A DNA stretch of 8,951 nt from Bacillota bacterium (GTDB lineage: Bacteria > Bacillota > Clostridia > Lachnospirales > Lachnospiraceae). The DNA lies in assembly GCA_023428655.1 (NCBI GenBank), contig JAEYXC010000277.1, positions 1-8,951 of the forward strand. Reading direction: 5' to 3'. The notes below the pieces were generated by a model, which was not told the origin of the DNA, did no database searches, and saw only the letters and a program-made list of their open reading frames with translations. A program made the position numbers and the translations under genes. Positions 1 through 6,109 of the stretch are shown piece after piece; the stretch's first letter is position 1, and every line of letters begins with the position of its first letter.

Positions 1-288
1 AACAAAACACAAAGCGGAAAAATTAAGATGTCAAAATCAGCTAGCATACATCCTGATATCAATCTCATCGGTAAGACCGTGGACGAAGCGCTTGCCGACC
101 TTGAGAAATATCTGGACGATGCTTATCTTGCGCATCTACCACAGGTAACTGTTATTCATGGACGCGGAACCGGTGCCTTACGAAATGCAATCCACGCTCG
201 TCTTAAGAAATTAAGCTATGTGAAATCCTATCGTCTAGGTGCCTTCGGTGAGGGTGATCAAGGTGTAACCATTGTTGAGTTTAAGTAG
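1..288 (+). CDS. mutS2: MutS2 endonuclease, C-terminal Smr domain (5' partial)
   Basis: The reading frame is open from base 1 and runs through the internal ATG at 28, so this is the last 95 codons of a gene that begins outside the window. The visible part is a Smr domain: the entry motif INLIGKTVDEAL (Clostridial form of LDLRG) is followed by the nuclease loop HGRGTGALR at about residues 53-61 and the closing segment GDQGVTIVEFK. In MutS2 this C-terminal domain cuts or nicks DNA or RNA. The full protein is a MutS-like ATPase reported to suppress homologous recombination or to act on collided ribosomes. A free-standing Smr protein is possible, but the INLIGKTVDEAL form and the lack of a ribosome binding site before the ATG at 28 favour a MutS2 tail. 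The next gene starts 80 bases downstream with its own ribosome binding site. Confidence 0.85.
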   Translation, partial: NKTQSGKIKMSKSASIHPDINLIGKTVDEALADLEKYLDDAYLAHLPQVTVIHGRGTGALRNAIHARLKKLSYVKSYRLGAFGEGDQGVTIVEFK

Positions 289-368
289 CTTTCCATTGAG
301 GCAAAGTTCCACAGGCCTTTATTTTCTATATGACAGCTATTGTTATCTTGTTTTGAAAGGAGTTTATC

Positions 369-1097
369 ATGATAGTCAAGCAAAAAATACTAATCGTTGA
401 TGACGATGTTAACATAGCCGAGCTTATATCCTTATATCTGACCAAGGAATGCTTTGATACCCTGATCGTAAATGACGGGGAGGCTGCCATCCATGAATTT
501 GCTTCCTACCAACCCAATCTCGTGTTGCTGGATCTGATGCTTCCGGGTATTGACGGGTATGAGGTATGCCGTGAGATTCGAAAGACCTCAAAGGTTCCTA
601 TTATCATGCTCTCTGCCAAGGGGGAAATCTTTGATAAGGTATTGGGCTTAGAGCTGGGTGCCGACGATTATGTGATAAAGCCCTTTGATTCAAAGGAATT
701 AGTAGCAAGGGTACGAGCGGTACTGCGGCGCTTCCAGCCGGTTAAGGAGGAGGCTAAGGAGGAGTCGTCCGCACCAATCCCCACGGGTGACTATGTCGCC
801 TACACGGATCTGATCATAAACCTCAGTAATTATTCCGTCAGGTATCACGGCGAGAACATTGAGATGCCTCCGAAGGAGCTGGAGCTTCTGTACTTTCTAG
901 CCTCCCATCCGAATCAGGTATTTACTCGAGAACAGCTGCTGGACCATATCTGGGGATATGAATATTATGGTGACACACGAACCGTGGATGTTCATATCAA
1001 ACGATTACGCGAAAAGATTAAGGATCACAACGACTGGAGTCTTGGTACCGTCTGGGGCATCGGTTATAAATTTGAATTAAAAAATGTAAAGAAATAA
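369..1097 (+). CDS. OmpR/PhoB-family response regulator
   Basis: This is a 242-residue cytoplasmic transcription factor of a two-component system. The receiver domain (about 5-120) shows the acidic pocket DDD at 11-13, the phospho-acceptor D55 in LVLLDLMLPG, S82 in IIMLSAKGE and the conserved K104 in YVIKPFD. A charged linker (KEEAKEESS, about 126-134) leads to a winged-helix DNA-binding domain (about 142-237) with the family signatures PPKELELLYFL, FTREQLLDHIWG, RTVDVHIKRLREKI and GIGYKF. Length and order are typical of the family. AAGGAG at 357-362 lies six bases before the ATG. The kinase gene follows after 21 bases, so the two are co-transcribed and form a cognate pair. The receiver resembles PhoP/ResD/WalR-type regulators, but the target genes and signal cannot be read from the sequence, so no symbol is given. 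Confidence 0.95.
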   Translation: MIVKQKILIVDDDVNIAELISLYLTKECFDTLIVNDGEAAIHEFASYQPNLVLLDLMLPGIDGYEVCREIRKTSKVPIIMLSAKGEIFDKVLGLELGADDYVIKPFDSKELVARVRAVLRRFQPVKEEAKEESSAPIPTGDYVAYTDLIINLSNYSVRYHGENIEMPPKELELLYFLASHPNQVFTREQLLDHIWGYEYYGDTRTVDVHIKRLREKIKDHNDWSLGTVWGIGYKFELKNVKK

Positions 1098-1118
1098 TCC
1101 GAAGGGTGGTGCATTGCC

Positions 1119-2534
1119 ATGAAGAAGACCATATGGTCAAGATTAATCGTCTGTTTTCTCCTCGCCGGCGTTATGGTTTTTCTGTTACTAAATACATATG
1201 GCATGCAGCTTTTGGAACGTCGACTAAAGGATGTTAAGAAGGATCAGCTCTTAGATGAGGCTAAGCTAATCGCTTCGGAATACATCTCGAACTTTTATGA
1301 CGATAAAATGTCCCTCGAGAACCTGACAATCCAGCTAAAATCCATTGATACCTTTCTTGGAATTCGTGTCTGGATTGTCAATAATGATGGAATCATTATT
1401 GCTGATTCCTCCTACAGTAGAAATGCAAAGGATAAATCAGTCTATGATATTAATCCCTCCCTGCTGGATAATACCTTTACGGAAAACGTATACCAGGAAG
1501 AGGCATTCTTTCAACCAATGCTCAGTCTGACCTATCCGATTAATTATAATTTCCGCTCCAGAGGCTTTATCCTTTTGCACACCTCTGAGCAAGAGATTAC
1601 GGATGCGACAAATTATTATCTGGATGTGATCAATATCTGTTTTTTGGTGTTCCTACCAATGCTTTTTCTGATCTTCGTGTATATCTATTATATCACCGCA
1701 GTGCCACTTAGGAATCTGATGAAGGCCGCAAAGGAATACTCCTCCGGAAACTATAATTATGCACTCGTACTAAAGGGATTAAGCGAATATCAAGATCTTG
1801 GTGTAGCTGTATCCTACATGGCCGGTGAGCTGAGTAAGCTGGATGACTATCAAAAGAAATTCGTAGCGAACATCTCTCATGATTTCCGTTCTCCCCTCAC
1901 CTCAATCAAAGGCTACGCTGCTGCAATTTTGGATGGCACCATACCTCATGAGATGCAGGATAAATATCTGAACATCATTTTATTTGAAACAGAGCGACTG
2001 ACAAAGCTGACCACCGGTCTGCTGGAGCTCAATAGCTTCGAGAACAACGGAACTTTCCTGGATATTACTACCTTTGATATCAACCATATCATAAAAAAGA
2101 CAGCGGAAGCCTTTGAGGGTGCCTGCAGAGAGAAGAAAATAACCCTAAACCTTGTCTTCTCCTCCAAGCAATATCTAGTCGAAGCAGATATGGGTAAGAT
2201 ACAACAGGTACTCTATAACCTATTGGATAATGCAATCAAGTTCAGTCATAACAATAGTAAAATCAAGATAAGCACGGAGGAGAAGGGGGAGAAGGTATTC
2301 GTATCCGTTAAGGACTACGGTATTGGCATCCCGAAGGATTCCATTAAGAAGGTATGGGAGCGCTTCTATAAGACCGATTCCTCCCGTGGTAAGGACAAAA
2401 AGGGTACCGGCTTAGGCCTATCCATTACCAGGGAAATCATCCAAGCACATAATGAGAATATTAACTTGATTAGCACCGAAGGTGTTGGCACCGAGTTCAT
2501 CTTCTCTCTCACCAAGGCTTCTGATTTAGATTAG
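1119..2534 (+). CDS. Membrane sensor histidine kinase (HAMP, HisKA, HATPase_c)
   Basis: A 471-residue sensor kinase that should autophosphorylate and pass the phosphate to D55 of the regulator just upstream. Transmembrane segment 1 spans about 9-25 and segment 2 about 168-192. Between them lie about 140 extracytoplasmic residues, probably a PAS/Cache-like sensor (VWIVNNDGIIIADSS at 84-98 is typical). A HAMP-like linker (about 193-245, starting AVPLRNLMKAA) precedes the HisKA helix with phospho-acceptor H254 in NISHDFRSPLTSIKGY. The ATPase domain shows the N box QQVLYNLLDNAIKFS (362-376), G1 DYGIGIP (399-405), F box ERFYKTD (414-420) and G2 GTGLGLSI (429-436). All catalytic motifs are intact. 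The ribosome binding site is a weak GAAGGGTGG nine bases before ATG, as is common for a second gene in an operon. The ligand is unknown. Confidence 0.95.
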   Translation: MKKTIWSRLIVCFLLAGVMVFLLLNTYGMQLLERRLKDVKKDQLLDEAKLIASEYISNFYDDKMSLENLTIQLKSIDTFLGIRVWIVNNDGIIIADSSYSRNAKDKSVYDINPSLLDNTFTENVYQEEAFFQPMLSLTYPINYNFRSRGFILLHTSEQEITDATNYYLDVINICFLVFLPMLFLIFVYIYYITAVPLRNLMKAAKEYSSGNYNYALVLKGLSEYQDLGVAVSYMAGELSKLDDYQKKFVANISHDFRSPLTSIKGYAAAILDGTIPHEMQDKYLNIILFETERLTKLTTGLLELNSFENNGTFLDITTFDINHIIKKTAEAFEGACREKKITLNLVFSSKQYLVEADMGKIQQVLYNLLDNAIKFSHNNSKIKISTEEKGEKVFVSVKDYGIGIPKDSIKKVWERFYKTDSSRGKDKKGTGLGLSITREIIQAHNENINLISTEGVGTEFIFSLTKASDLD

Positions 2535-2640
2535 CGTATGCCGATGCTTCCGATGGGTCGGTCGCTCAGAGCGGGAAATCAGAGCTCTAAAGGAACGAGT
2601 AGAAGTGCTGGAGGCAATCATTAAGGATCAGACTAAATAA
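2530..2640 (+). pseudogene. Possible decayed coiled-coil ORF, no start codon
   Basis: Directly after the kinase stop, one frame stays open for 36 codons and ends with the strongly helical, heptad-like stretch REIRALKERVEVLEAIIKDQ (about 2575-2631), then TK and a TAA. The pattern of alternating hydrophobic and charged residues looks like a real coiled coil, similar in style to the C-terminal helix of small PspB-like envelope-stress proteins. No ATG, GTG or TTG lies in frame between the upstream stop at 2527 and this stretch, and no ribosome binding site is visible. The upstream bases (2541-2558) contain a short imperfect duplication of CCGATG, which could mark an indel. My reading is the 3' remnant of a small gene whose start was lost by frameshift or deletion. 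Chance is possible at this length, so confidence is low. Confidence 0.3.
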
Positions 2641-2711
2641 TTAGTACTCTATTTAATGAAGAACAGTACTGGCAGAAGGCTAGACAATTCTCAGAGTAAG
2701 GAGATTACTTT

Positions 2712-2861
2712 ATGTCACAGGTTTTCGATATTCTGATCGAGCGTTTTATTAATCTATTCCCTTTTTTACTTTTGTTCTTTTATGTAGTATGCTTCGGAGC
2801 ATTCCTGTACATTTTAAAGAAATTGATTCATCTAATACGAAAATATAGAAATAGACATTAA
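2712..2861 (+). CDS. Small single-span membrane protein (49 aa), unknown function
   Basis: I do not recognise this protein. It has 49 residues: a short N-terminal amphipathic segment (MSQVFDILIERFINLF), one hydrophobic helix (about 13-35, FPFLLLFFYVVCFGAFLYIL) and a basic tail (KKLIHLIRKYRNRH). This arrangement predicts insertion with the C-terminus in the cytoplasm by the positive-inside rule. AAGGAGA at 2698-2704 sits seven bases before the ATG, an optimal ribosome binding site, and a strong intrinsic terminator starts 21 bases after the stop. Both signals argue that it is a genuine gene. It lies 177 bases after the kinase gene with no terminator between them, so it probably ends the same transcript. 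A role as accessory or feedback protein for the kinase is an inference from position only. An antisense frame over the same bases lacks a ribosome binding site. Confidence 0.65.
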   Translation: MSQVFDILIERFINLFPFLLLFFYVVCFGAFLYILKKLIHLIRKYRNRH

Positions 2862-2881
2862 CTAAAGTACTTATTTTCTCT

Positions 2882-2923
2882 AAGGACATCTTATACGTGG
2901 TTGCATAAGCCATGTCCTTTTTT
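2882..2923 (+). terminator. Intrinsic terminator of the two-component operon
   Basis: AAGGACAT (2882-2889) pairs perfectly with ATGTCCTT (2912-2919). An inner stem CTTAT (2890-2894) / ATAAG (2905-2909) extends the hairpin across a two-base CC bulge. The right arm runs into six Ts (2918-2923). It lies just after the small membrane-protein gene and closes the + strand transcript. Confidence 0.85.
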
Positions 2924-3123
2924 GTACCAAAGAAGACGGCGAACCGACACCCATACATATGTAATGAAGCAATGAGCAAATGCTATTTTCTCTCGTCTGA
3001 ATGTAAATGCAGATAGAGATTACAGGGTGCAGATGTTAGGGTATCTGACAAACCTTATACGCTAATCGCAATTGTACTTCGTAGATGAATATCAATATTA
3101 TAAATGTACTAGTTATAAAGGAA
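2924..3123. other. Gene-free convergent intergenic stretch
   Basis: I see no supported gene here on either strand; the short open frames lack ribosome binding sites. A possible weak + strand promoter lies at its right end: TTGTAC (3072-3077), 18 bases, then TATTAT (3096-3101). It would direct transcription into the hairpin element at 3124-3178. The promoter call is tentative. Confidence 0.4.
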
Positions 3124-3178
3124 AATCCGCCACGGGGGGCGGATTCAGGTGCGATGGACAAGGAGGTCCATTCGCACC
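3115..3178 (-). terminator. Tandem hairpin element, likely terminator of the trmL transcript
   Basis: There are two adjacent hairpins. One pairs AATCCGCC (3124-3131) with GGCGGATT (3138-3145), eight pairs around a G-rich loop. The other pairs GGTGCGATGGAC (3148-3159) with GTCCAT and CGCACC (3166-3171, 3173-3178), twelve pairs with a single bulged T at 3172 and the loop AAGGAG. Read on the - strand, the GC-rich hairpin at 3124-3145 is followed by TTCCTTTATAAC, which suits an intrinsic terminator for genes ending at 3343 or 3189. On the + strand the second hairpin is followed by TGTATTTT, so weak two-way termination is possible. The longer hairpin is more than a simple terminator needs and may be a repeat or structured RNA. 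Confidence 0.55.
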
Positions 3179-3188
3179 GACCTGTATT

Positions 3189-3356
3189 TTAATAAGATAT
3201 AATCTCATTTATAATATTGGTAGTAATCTGCTTAGTACAATCGATTAGAGGTATCGTTTTGACAGATATCATAACGTCCGTACTCTGTAATCTCTTAGAT
3301 AAATTAGCTGTTTCAGCGAGGATTATCAGCTCCTTATTTCCATTACTGAGCTTCAT
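3189..3356 (-). CDS. Possible 55-aa ORF overlapping the trmL 3' end
   Basis: On the - strand an ATG at 3356-3354, inside the last codons of trmL, opens a 55-codon frame that ends with TAA at 3191-3189. The product begins MKLSNGNKELIILAETANLS and ends TTNIINEIISY. It is soluble in character, with an amphipathic N-terminal helix and no cysteine motif or membrane span. I do not recognise it. In favour: it fills the space between trmL and the tandem hairpin that would terminate it, and it overlaps trmL by 14 bases, which would allow translational coupling. Against: there is no clear ribosome binding site (only TGGG just before the ATG), and a 55-codon frame can occur by chance. Confidence 0.3.
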   Translation of the reverse strand: MKLSNGNKELIILAETANLSKRLQSTDVMISVKTIPLIDCTKQITTNIINEIISY

Positions 3357-3843
3357 CCCAGCTATGTCGATGCAGCTGACCTTCCATGCGCATCCCTTCG
3401 AAGTTATTCTGTCTCATAGCTTCATATAGAATAATCGCTACGGAGTTCCCTAGATTAAGGGAACGAATATCCCCGACCATAGGGATTCGAATGGTATTCT
3501 GCTTATTAGCCAGCAACAGCTCCTCCGGAATGCCGGCACTTTCCTTGCCAAACATGATAAAACAGTCCGGATCATACTGTACCTGGGTATAGGAATGCTG
3601 CGCTTTCGTAGTAGCCATAAAAATCTTTGCTCCGGGATTCCGATCTAAAAATTCTTGATAATCCTTATATACGGTTACGTCCAGATCCTTCCAGTAATCT
3701 AACCCTGCACGTCTGATTTCTTTCTCATCCAGTCGGAAGCCGAGAGGTTCAATTAAGTGAAGGCTGGTTCCGGTAGCTACGCAGGTTCTTCCGATGTTTC
3801 CCGTATTCGCGGGTATCTCAGGCTCTAATAATACAATATTCAT
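3343..3843 (-). CDS. trmL: tRNA (cytidine(34)-2'-O)-methyltransferase TrmL
   Basis: A SPOUT-superfamily enzyme that uses S-adenosylmethionine to 2'-O-methylate the wobble nucleotide (position 34) of leucine tRNAs, supporting accurate decoding. The 166-residue protein has the family hallmarks in order: NTGNIGRTC (13-21), an internal FGKESAGIP (98-106) and the trefoil-knot loop SLNLGNSVAIILYEA (128-142). The length matches the minimal YibK/TrmL fold. I start it at the ATG at 3843-3841 because homologues begin MNIVLLEPEIPANTGNIGR and because GAGGGA (3855-3850) lies six bases upstream. A longer frame back to 3903 adds 20 residues unlike the family. It lies 74 bases after cheX, separated by a hairpin terminator, and no convincing promoter of its own is visible, so it may depend on readthrough. 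Confidence 0.92.
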   Translation of the reverse strand: MNIVLLEPEIPANTGNIGRTCVATGTSLHLIEPLGFRLDEKEIRRAGLDYWKDLDVTVYKDYQEFLDRNPGAKIFMATTKAQHSYTQVQYDPDCFIMFGKESAGIPEELLLANKQNTIRIPMVGDIRSLNLGNSVAIILYEAMRQNNFEGMRMEGQLHRHSWDEAQ

Positions 3844-3873
3844 CCATATTCCCTCATTTCCAATTCTCCTCCT
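3840..3873 (-). promoter_or_regulatory. Ribosome binding site and 5-codon leader ORF overlapping the trmL start
   Basis: On the - strand a very strong Shine-Dalgarno AGGAGGAG (3873-3866) lies eight bases before an ATG (3857-3855) that opens the frame M-R-E-Y-G-stop. Its TGA (3842-3840) overlaps the trmL ATG as ATGA. The arrangement would let ribosomes finishing the mini-ORF re-initiate on trmL. Whether the mini-ORF is translated is inference; the strong site may simply be a second upstream ribosome binding element. Confidence 0.3.
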
Positions 3874-3905
3874 GAATTTTCCTCCGGAGTCATATTTATG
3901 CAAAG

Positions 3906-3929
3906 AAAAAAGGTGAGCTAATCACCTTT
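3906..3929 (-). terminator. Intrinsic terminator overlapping the cheX stop codon
   Basis: On the - strand AAAGGTGA (3929-3922) pairs with TCACCTTT (3916-3909) around a five-base loop that contains part of the cheX TAG stop. A T-rich run follows (complement of 3906-3911). The left arm is made of the last codons of cheX (K-G-D). Terminating ribosomes would cover the stem, which may make termination depend on translation. Confidence 0.7.
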
Positions 3930-4388
3930 AATCGCAATATGTATCTCTATCTTCTTATCTCCATCATATTCAAGCGGAACACAAATATTATGTGCAAAGG
4001 TTGCACTAAATGTCATGGTGCCATTGCCAACAGTGGGTGGTGTAATATCAATTGCAATTCCCTTCGTGGAAAATACAGTTGCTGTATTACCCATTATCAT
4101 ATTACCAAGTTCACTAATCGCACTCTTTGCCAATTCGTCCATTTCCGTTATCGGCATCATAATCATCTTTGACGCAATGTCACAGGCAATTGAGTTCTCA
4201 AATGCAATCATAGCCTGTCCCCTCATCTCACCGGTAAAACCAATTAAAATTATCAGAGTATTGTCAAAGAAGGCGGGATTCTTAATATAAGGCTTACCGA
4301 CCTTAGCATCGACGAAGCACATTTCCTTTAAAATTTTGGTCGATGCCATTAAGAATGGATTAATGTGGTCAGCATTTACGTTGGCCAT
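3918..4388 (-). CDS. cheX: CheX-family CheY-phosphate phosphatase
   Basis: A 156-residue cytoplasmic protein of the CheX/CheC/FliY family, which removes phosphate from CheY-P to reset chemotaxis signalling. It opens with MANVNADHINPFLMASTKIL, matching the INPFLEA-type CheX start. It carries one phosphatase helix with the catalytic ExxN motif, E93 and N96 in SELGNMIMGN. CheC proteins have two such helices and CheX one, so CheX is the better call. The central GFTGEMRGQAMIAF strand is typical. The ribosome binding site AGGAGGTGATC (4401-4391) matches the 16S anti-Shine-Dalgarno over eleven bases and lies at standard spacing. It has its own promoter at 4418-4447 and a terminator at its stop, so it is probably monocistronic. 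No other chemotaxis gene is in the window. Its CheY partner must lie elsewhere, or it may serve another receiver. Confidence 0.88.
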   Translation of the reverse strand: MANVNADHINPFLMASTKILKEMCFVDAKVGKPYIKNPAFFDNTLIILIGFTGEMRGQAMIAFENSIACDIASKMIMMPITEMDELAKSAISELGNMIMGNTATVFSTKGIAIDITPPTVGNGTMTFSATFAHNICVPLEYDGDKKIEIHIAIKGD

Positions 4389-4417
4389 TCGATCACCTCC
4401 TAAATATCATATTTTAC

Positions 4418-4447
4418 ATTGTAACACAATATAGATTCATTTTTCAA
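4418..4447 (-). promoter_or_regulatory. Sigma-A-type promoter of cheX
   Basis: On the - strand TTGAAA (-35, 4447-4442) is separated by 18 bases from TACAAT (-10, 4423-4418). The -10 is preceded by TG one base upstream, giving an extended -10. Transcription would begin near 4411, about 23 bases before the cheX start codon. The box lies in the 78-base gap after the aminotransferase stop, where no clear terminator is seen. Confidence 0.6.
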
Positions 4448-4466
4448 CTGAATACATCAAGAAAAT

Positions 4467-5630
4467 CTATTTTTTGTACCTTTTTACGAAATTTTCCATT
4501 CTTTCCAGTGCTGTTTTTAGGTTCTCAATGGAATAGGCATAGGATATACGCAGGAAGCCTTCCCCACAATCACCGAAGGCAGTTCCCGGAACCACCGCTA
4601 CCTTTTCCTCAAGGAGCAATCTTGTAGCAAACTCTTCCGAAGTCATACCGAGGCTTTTGATACACGGAAATACATAGAAAGCTCCAAAAGGCTCAAAGCA
4701 TTCCAAACCCATATTACGTAAGGAATGAATCACGAACCTGCGCCGCTTATCATAGGCATCCCTCATCATTTCCACGTCAGCATCTCCATTTTTTACTGCT
4801 TCTATTCCGGCATACTGACTGGTTGTCGGAGCACACATAATGGCAAACTGATGTATCTTAATCATCTGCTCCAGAATCAAAGCCGGTCCTGCCGCATAGC
4901 CAAGTCTCCAGCCAGTCATCGCATAGGATTTTGAGAACCCGTTTATCAAGATGGTTCTTTCCTTCATCCCCGGGAAGGAAGCGATGGATACATGCTTACT
5001 GCCATAGGTCAGCTCAGAGTAAATCTCATCCGATATTACAATGAGATCCTTCTCGATTATCACATCCACCAGCTGTGCCAAATCCTGCTGATCCATAATT
5101 GCTCCCGTCGGATTATTCGGAAATGCCAGGATTAGAATCTTTGTTTTTTCCGTAATCGCTTCCAATAATTCCTGTCTAGTCAGCTTAAACGAGTTCTCCT
5201 CCTTAAGGGGAATGACAACCGGGATCCCCCCTGCAAGTATAGTACAGGGATGATAGGACACGTAGCAGGGTTGAGGAATCAGAACCTCATCCCCCGGTTC
5301 AACCATAGCTCGTAGTGCCACATCAATCGCTTCACTGCCACCTACGGTAACCATAATCTCTTTGTTGTAGTCATAGCTTACCGCGAATCTTCTATTCAAG
5401 TAATTACCGATCTCTTGCTTTAATTCCTTTAATCCTGCATTGGAGGTATAAAAGGTTCTGCCCTTCTCAAGGGAATAGATCCCCTCCTCTCGAATGTGCC
5501 AGGGTGTATCAAAATCAGGCTCGCCAACGCCTAGAGAAATTGCATCCTTCATCTCACTTACGATGTCAAAGAATTTACGAATACCGGAGGGCGGAATATT
5601 AACAACTGTTTTGGATAAGGGATTTTTCAA
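4467..5630 (-). CDS. PLP-dependent class I/II aminotransferase
   Basis: A 387-residue fold-type I PLP enzyme that transfers amino groups between amino acids and 2-oxo acids. The pocket is complete: SLGVGEPDFDTP (32-43), PNNPTG (171-176), DEIY (201-204), the PLP lysine K234 in GFSKSYAMTGWRLGY (231-245) and the carboxylate-binding R361 in FLRISYA. It resembles the PatA/aspartate/aromatic aminotransferase group (COG0436). The sequence does not settle the substrate, so no symbol is given. The start is TTG at 5630-5628, chosen because it is the only start codon after an in-frame stop at 5651-5649 and because KNPLSKTVVNIPPSGIRKFF is a typical family N-terminus. The Lrp gene's TGA overlaps this TTG as TTGA, so translation is coupled. 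The nearest Shine-Dalgarno, AAGGA, lies rather far upstream. Confidence 0.93.
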   Translation of the reverse strand: MKNPLSKTVVNIPPSGIRKFFDIVSEMKDAISLGVGEPDFDTPWHIREEGIYSLEKGRTFYTSNAGLKELKQEIGNYLNRRFAVSYDYNKEIMVTVGGSEAIDVALRAMVEPGDEVLIPQPCYVSYHPCTILAGGIPVVIPLKEENSFKLTRQELLEAITEKTKILILAFPNNPTGAIMDQQDLAQLVDVIIEKDLIVISDEIYSELTYGSKHVSIASFPGMKERTILINGFSKSYAMTGWRLGYAAGPALILEQMIKIHQFAIMCAPTTSQYAGIEAVKNGDADVEMMRDAYDKRRRFVIHSLRNMGLECFEPFGAFYVFPCIKSLGMTSEEFATRLLLEEKVAVVPGTAFGDCGEGFLRISYAYSIENLKTALERMENFVKRYKK

Positions 5631-6109
5631 GGTGTAATCAACATCCTTTCATCCTGCTTGGGCTGCACAAGCTGCAGACCATGCTCCTTATATTTTTTTA
5701 GTACAAAATGAGTGGCCGTACTTAGGATGGCCTCCATGGGTGCAAGCTTTTCAGATACAAAGTTTGCCACCTCACGCAATGTTCTTCCCTCAATAATTAC
5801 GGTTAAATCAAAGCCACCGCTCATCAGATATACAGATTGAACTTCGCTAAATTGATAGATACGCTCTGCAATTTTATCAAAACCAAGTCCTCGCTGAGGT
5901 GTCACCTTAACTTCAATCAATGCAGTCACACGTTCACATTGCACCTTATCCCAGTTAATCAGTGTCGGATAACCGCAGATAATCGTCTCGGCCTCTAATT
6001 CCTTGATGATACTAACAACTTCTTCATCGGTGGTTCCCAGCATTATTGCAAGATCAGCACTGGACAACTTGCTATTCTTGTCAATTGCATTTAAGATTTG
6101 TTCTCTCAT
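5627..6109 (-). CDS. Lrp/AsnC-family transcriptional regulator
   Basis: A 160-residue regulator of the leucine-responsive (feast/famine) family. The N-terminal winged helix-turn-helix covers about 1-50 (LSSADLAIMLGTTDEEVVSI). The C-terminal RAM domain, which binds amino acids and oligomerises, covers about 62-138 with the signature SGGFDLTVIIEG (97-108). The C-terminal tail is slightly longer than usual and rich in Q and K. The gene overlaps the aminotransferase by three bases. Family knowledge and this pairing suggest that it senses an amino acid and controls the aminotransferase and itself (inference). AAGGAGAGAGGA lies just upstream of the ATG; the AGAGGA part has the best spacing, seven bases. 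A candidate operator region with inverted repeats lies at 6189-6243. Confidence 0.92.
   Translation of the reverse strand: MREQILNAIDKNSKLSSADLAIMLGTTDEEVVSIIKELEAETIICGYPTLINWDKVQCERVTALIEVKVTPQRGLGFDKIAERIYQFSEVQSVYLMSGGFDLTVIIEGRTLREVANFVSEKLAPMEAILSTATHFVLKKYKEHGLQLVQPKQDERMLITP

Noticed and set aside
296..335. Possible terminator after mutS2 (AGGC/GCCT followed by TTTATTTTCT) or a promoter TTGAGG...TATTTT before the response regulator
   Set aside because: The stem has only four pairs and the promoter boxes match poorly. Neither is strong enough to list.
2643..2670. Repeated AGTACT (2643-2648 and 2665-2670) as a regulatory site
   Set aside because: AGTACT is itself a six-base palindrome, so two copies 16 bases apart can easily arise by chance.
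2749..2979. 76-codon frame on the - strand
   Set aside because: It lies antisense to the small membrane-protein gene and its terminator and has no ribosome binding site; the + strand gene explains the region better.
2912..3016. 34-codon + strand frame starting inside the terminator
   Set aside because: It has no ribosome binding site, its start lies in the terminator's right arm and its composition is unconvincing.
3217..3429. 70-codon hydrophobic + strand frame
   Set aside because: It runs antisense into trmL, lacks a ribosome binding site and looks like the complement of coding sequence.
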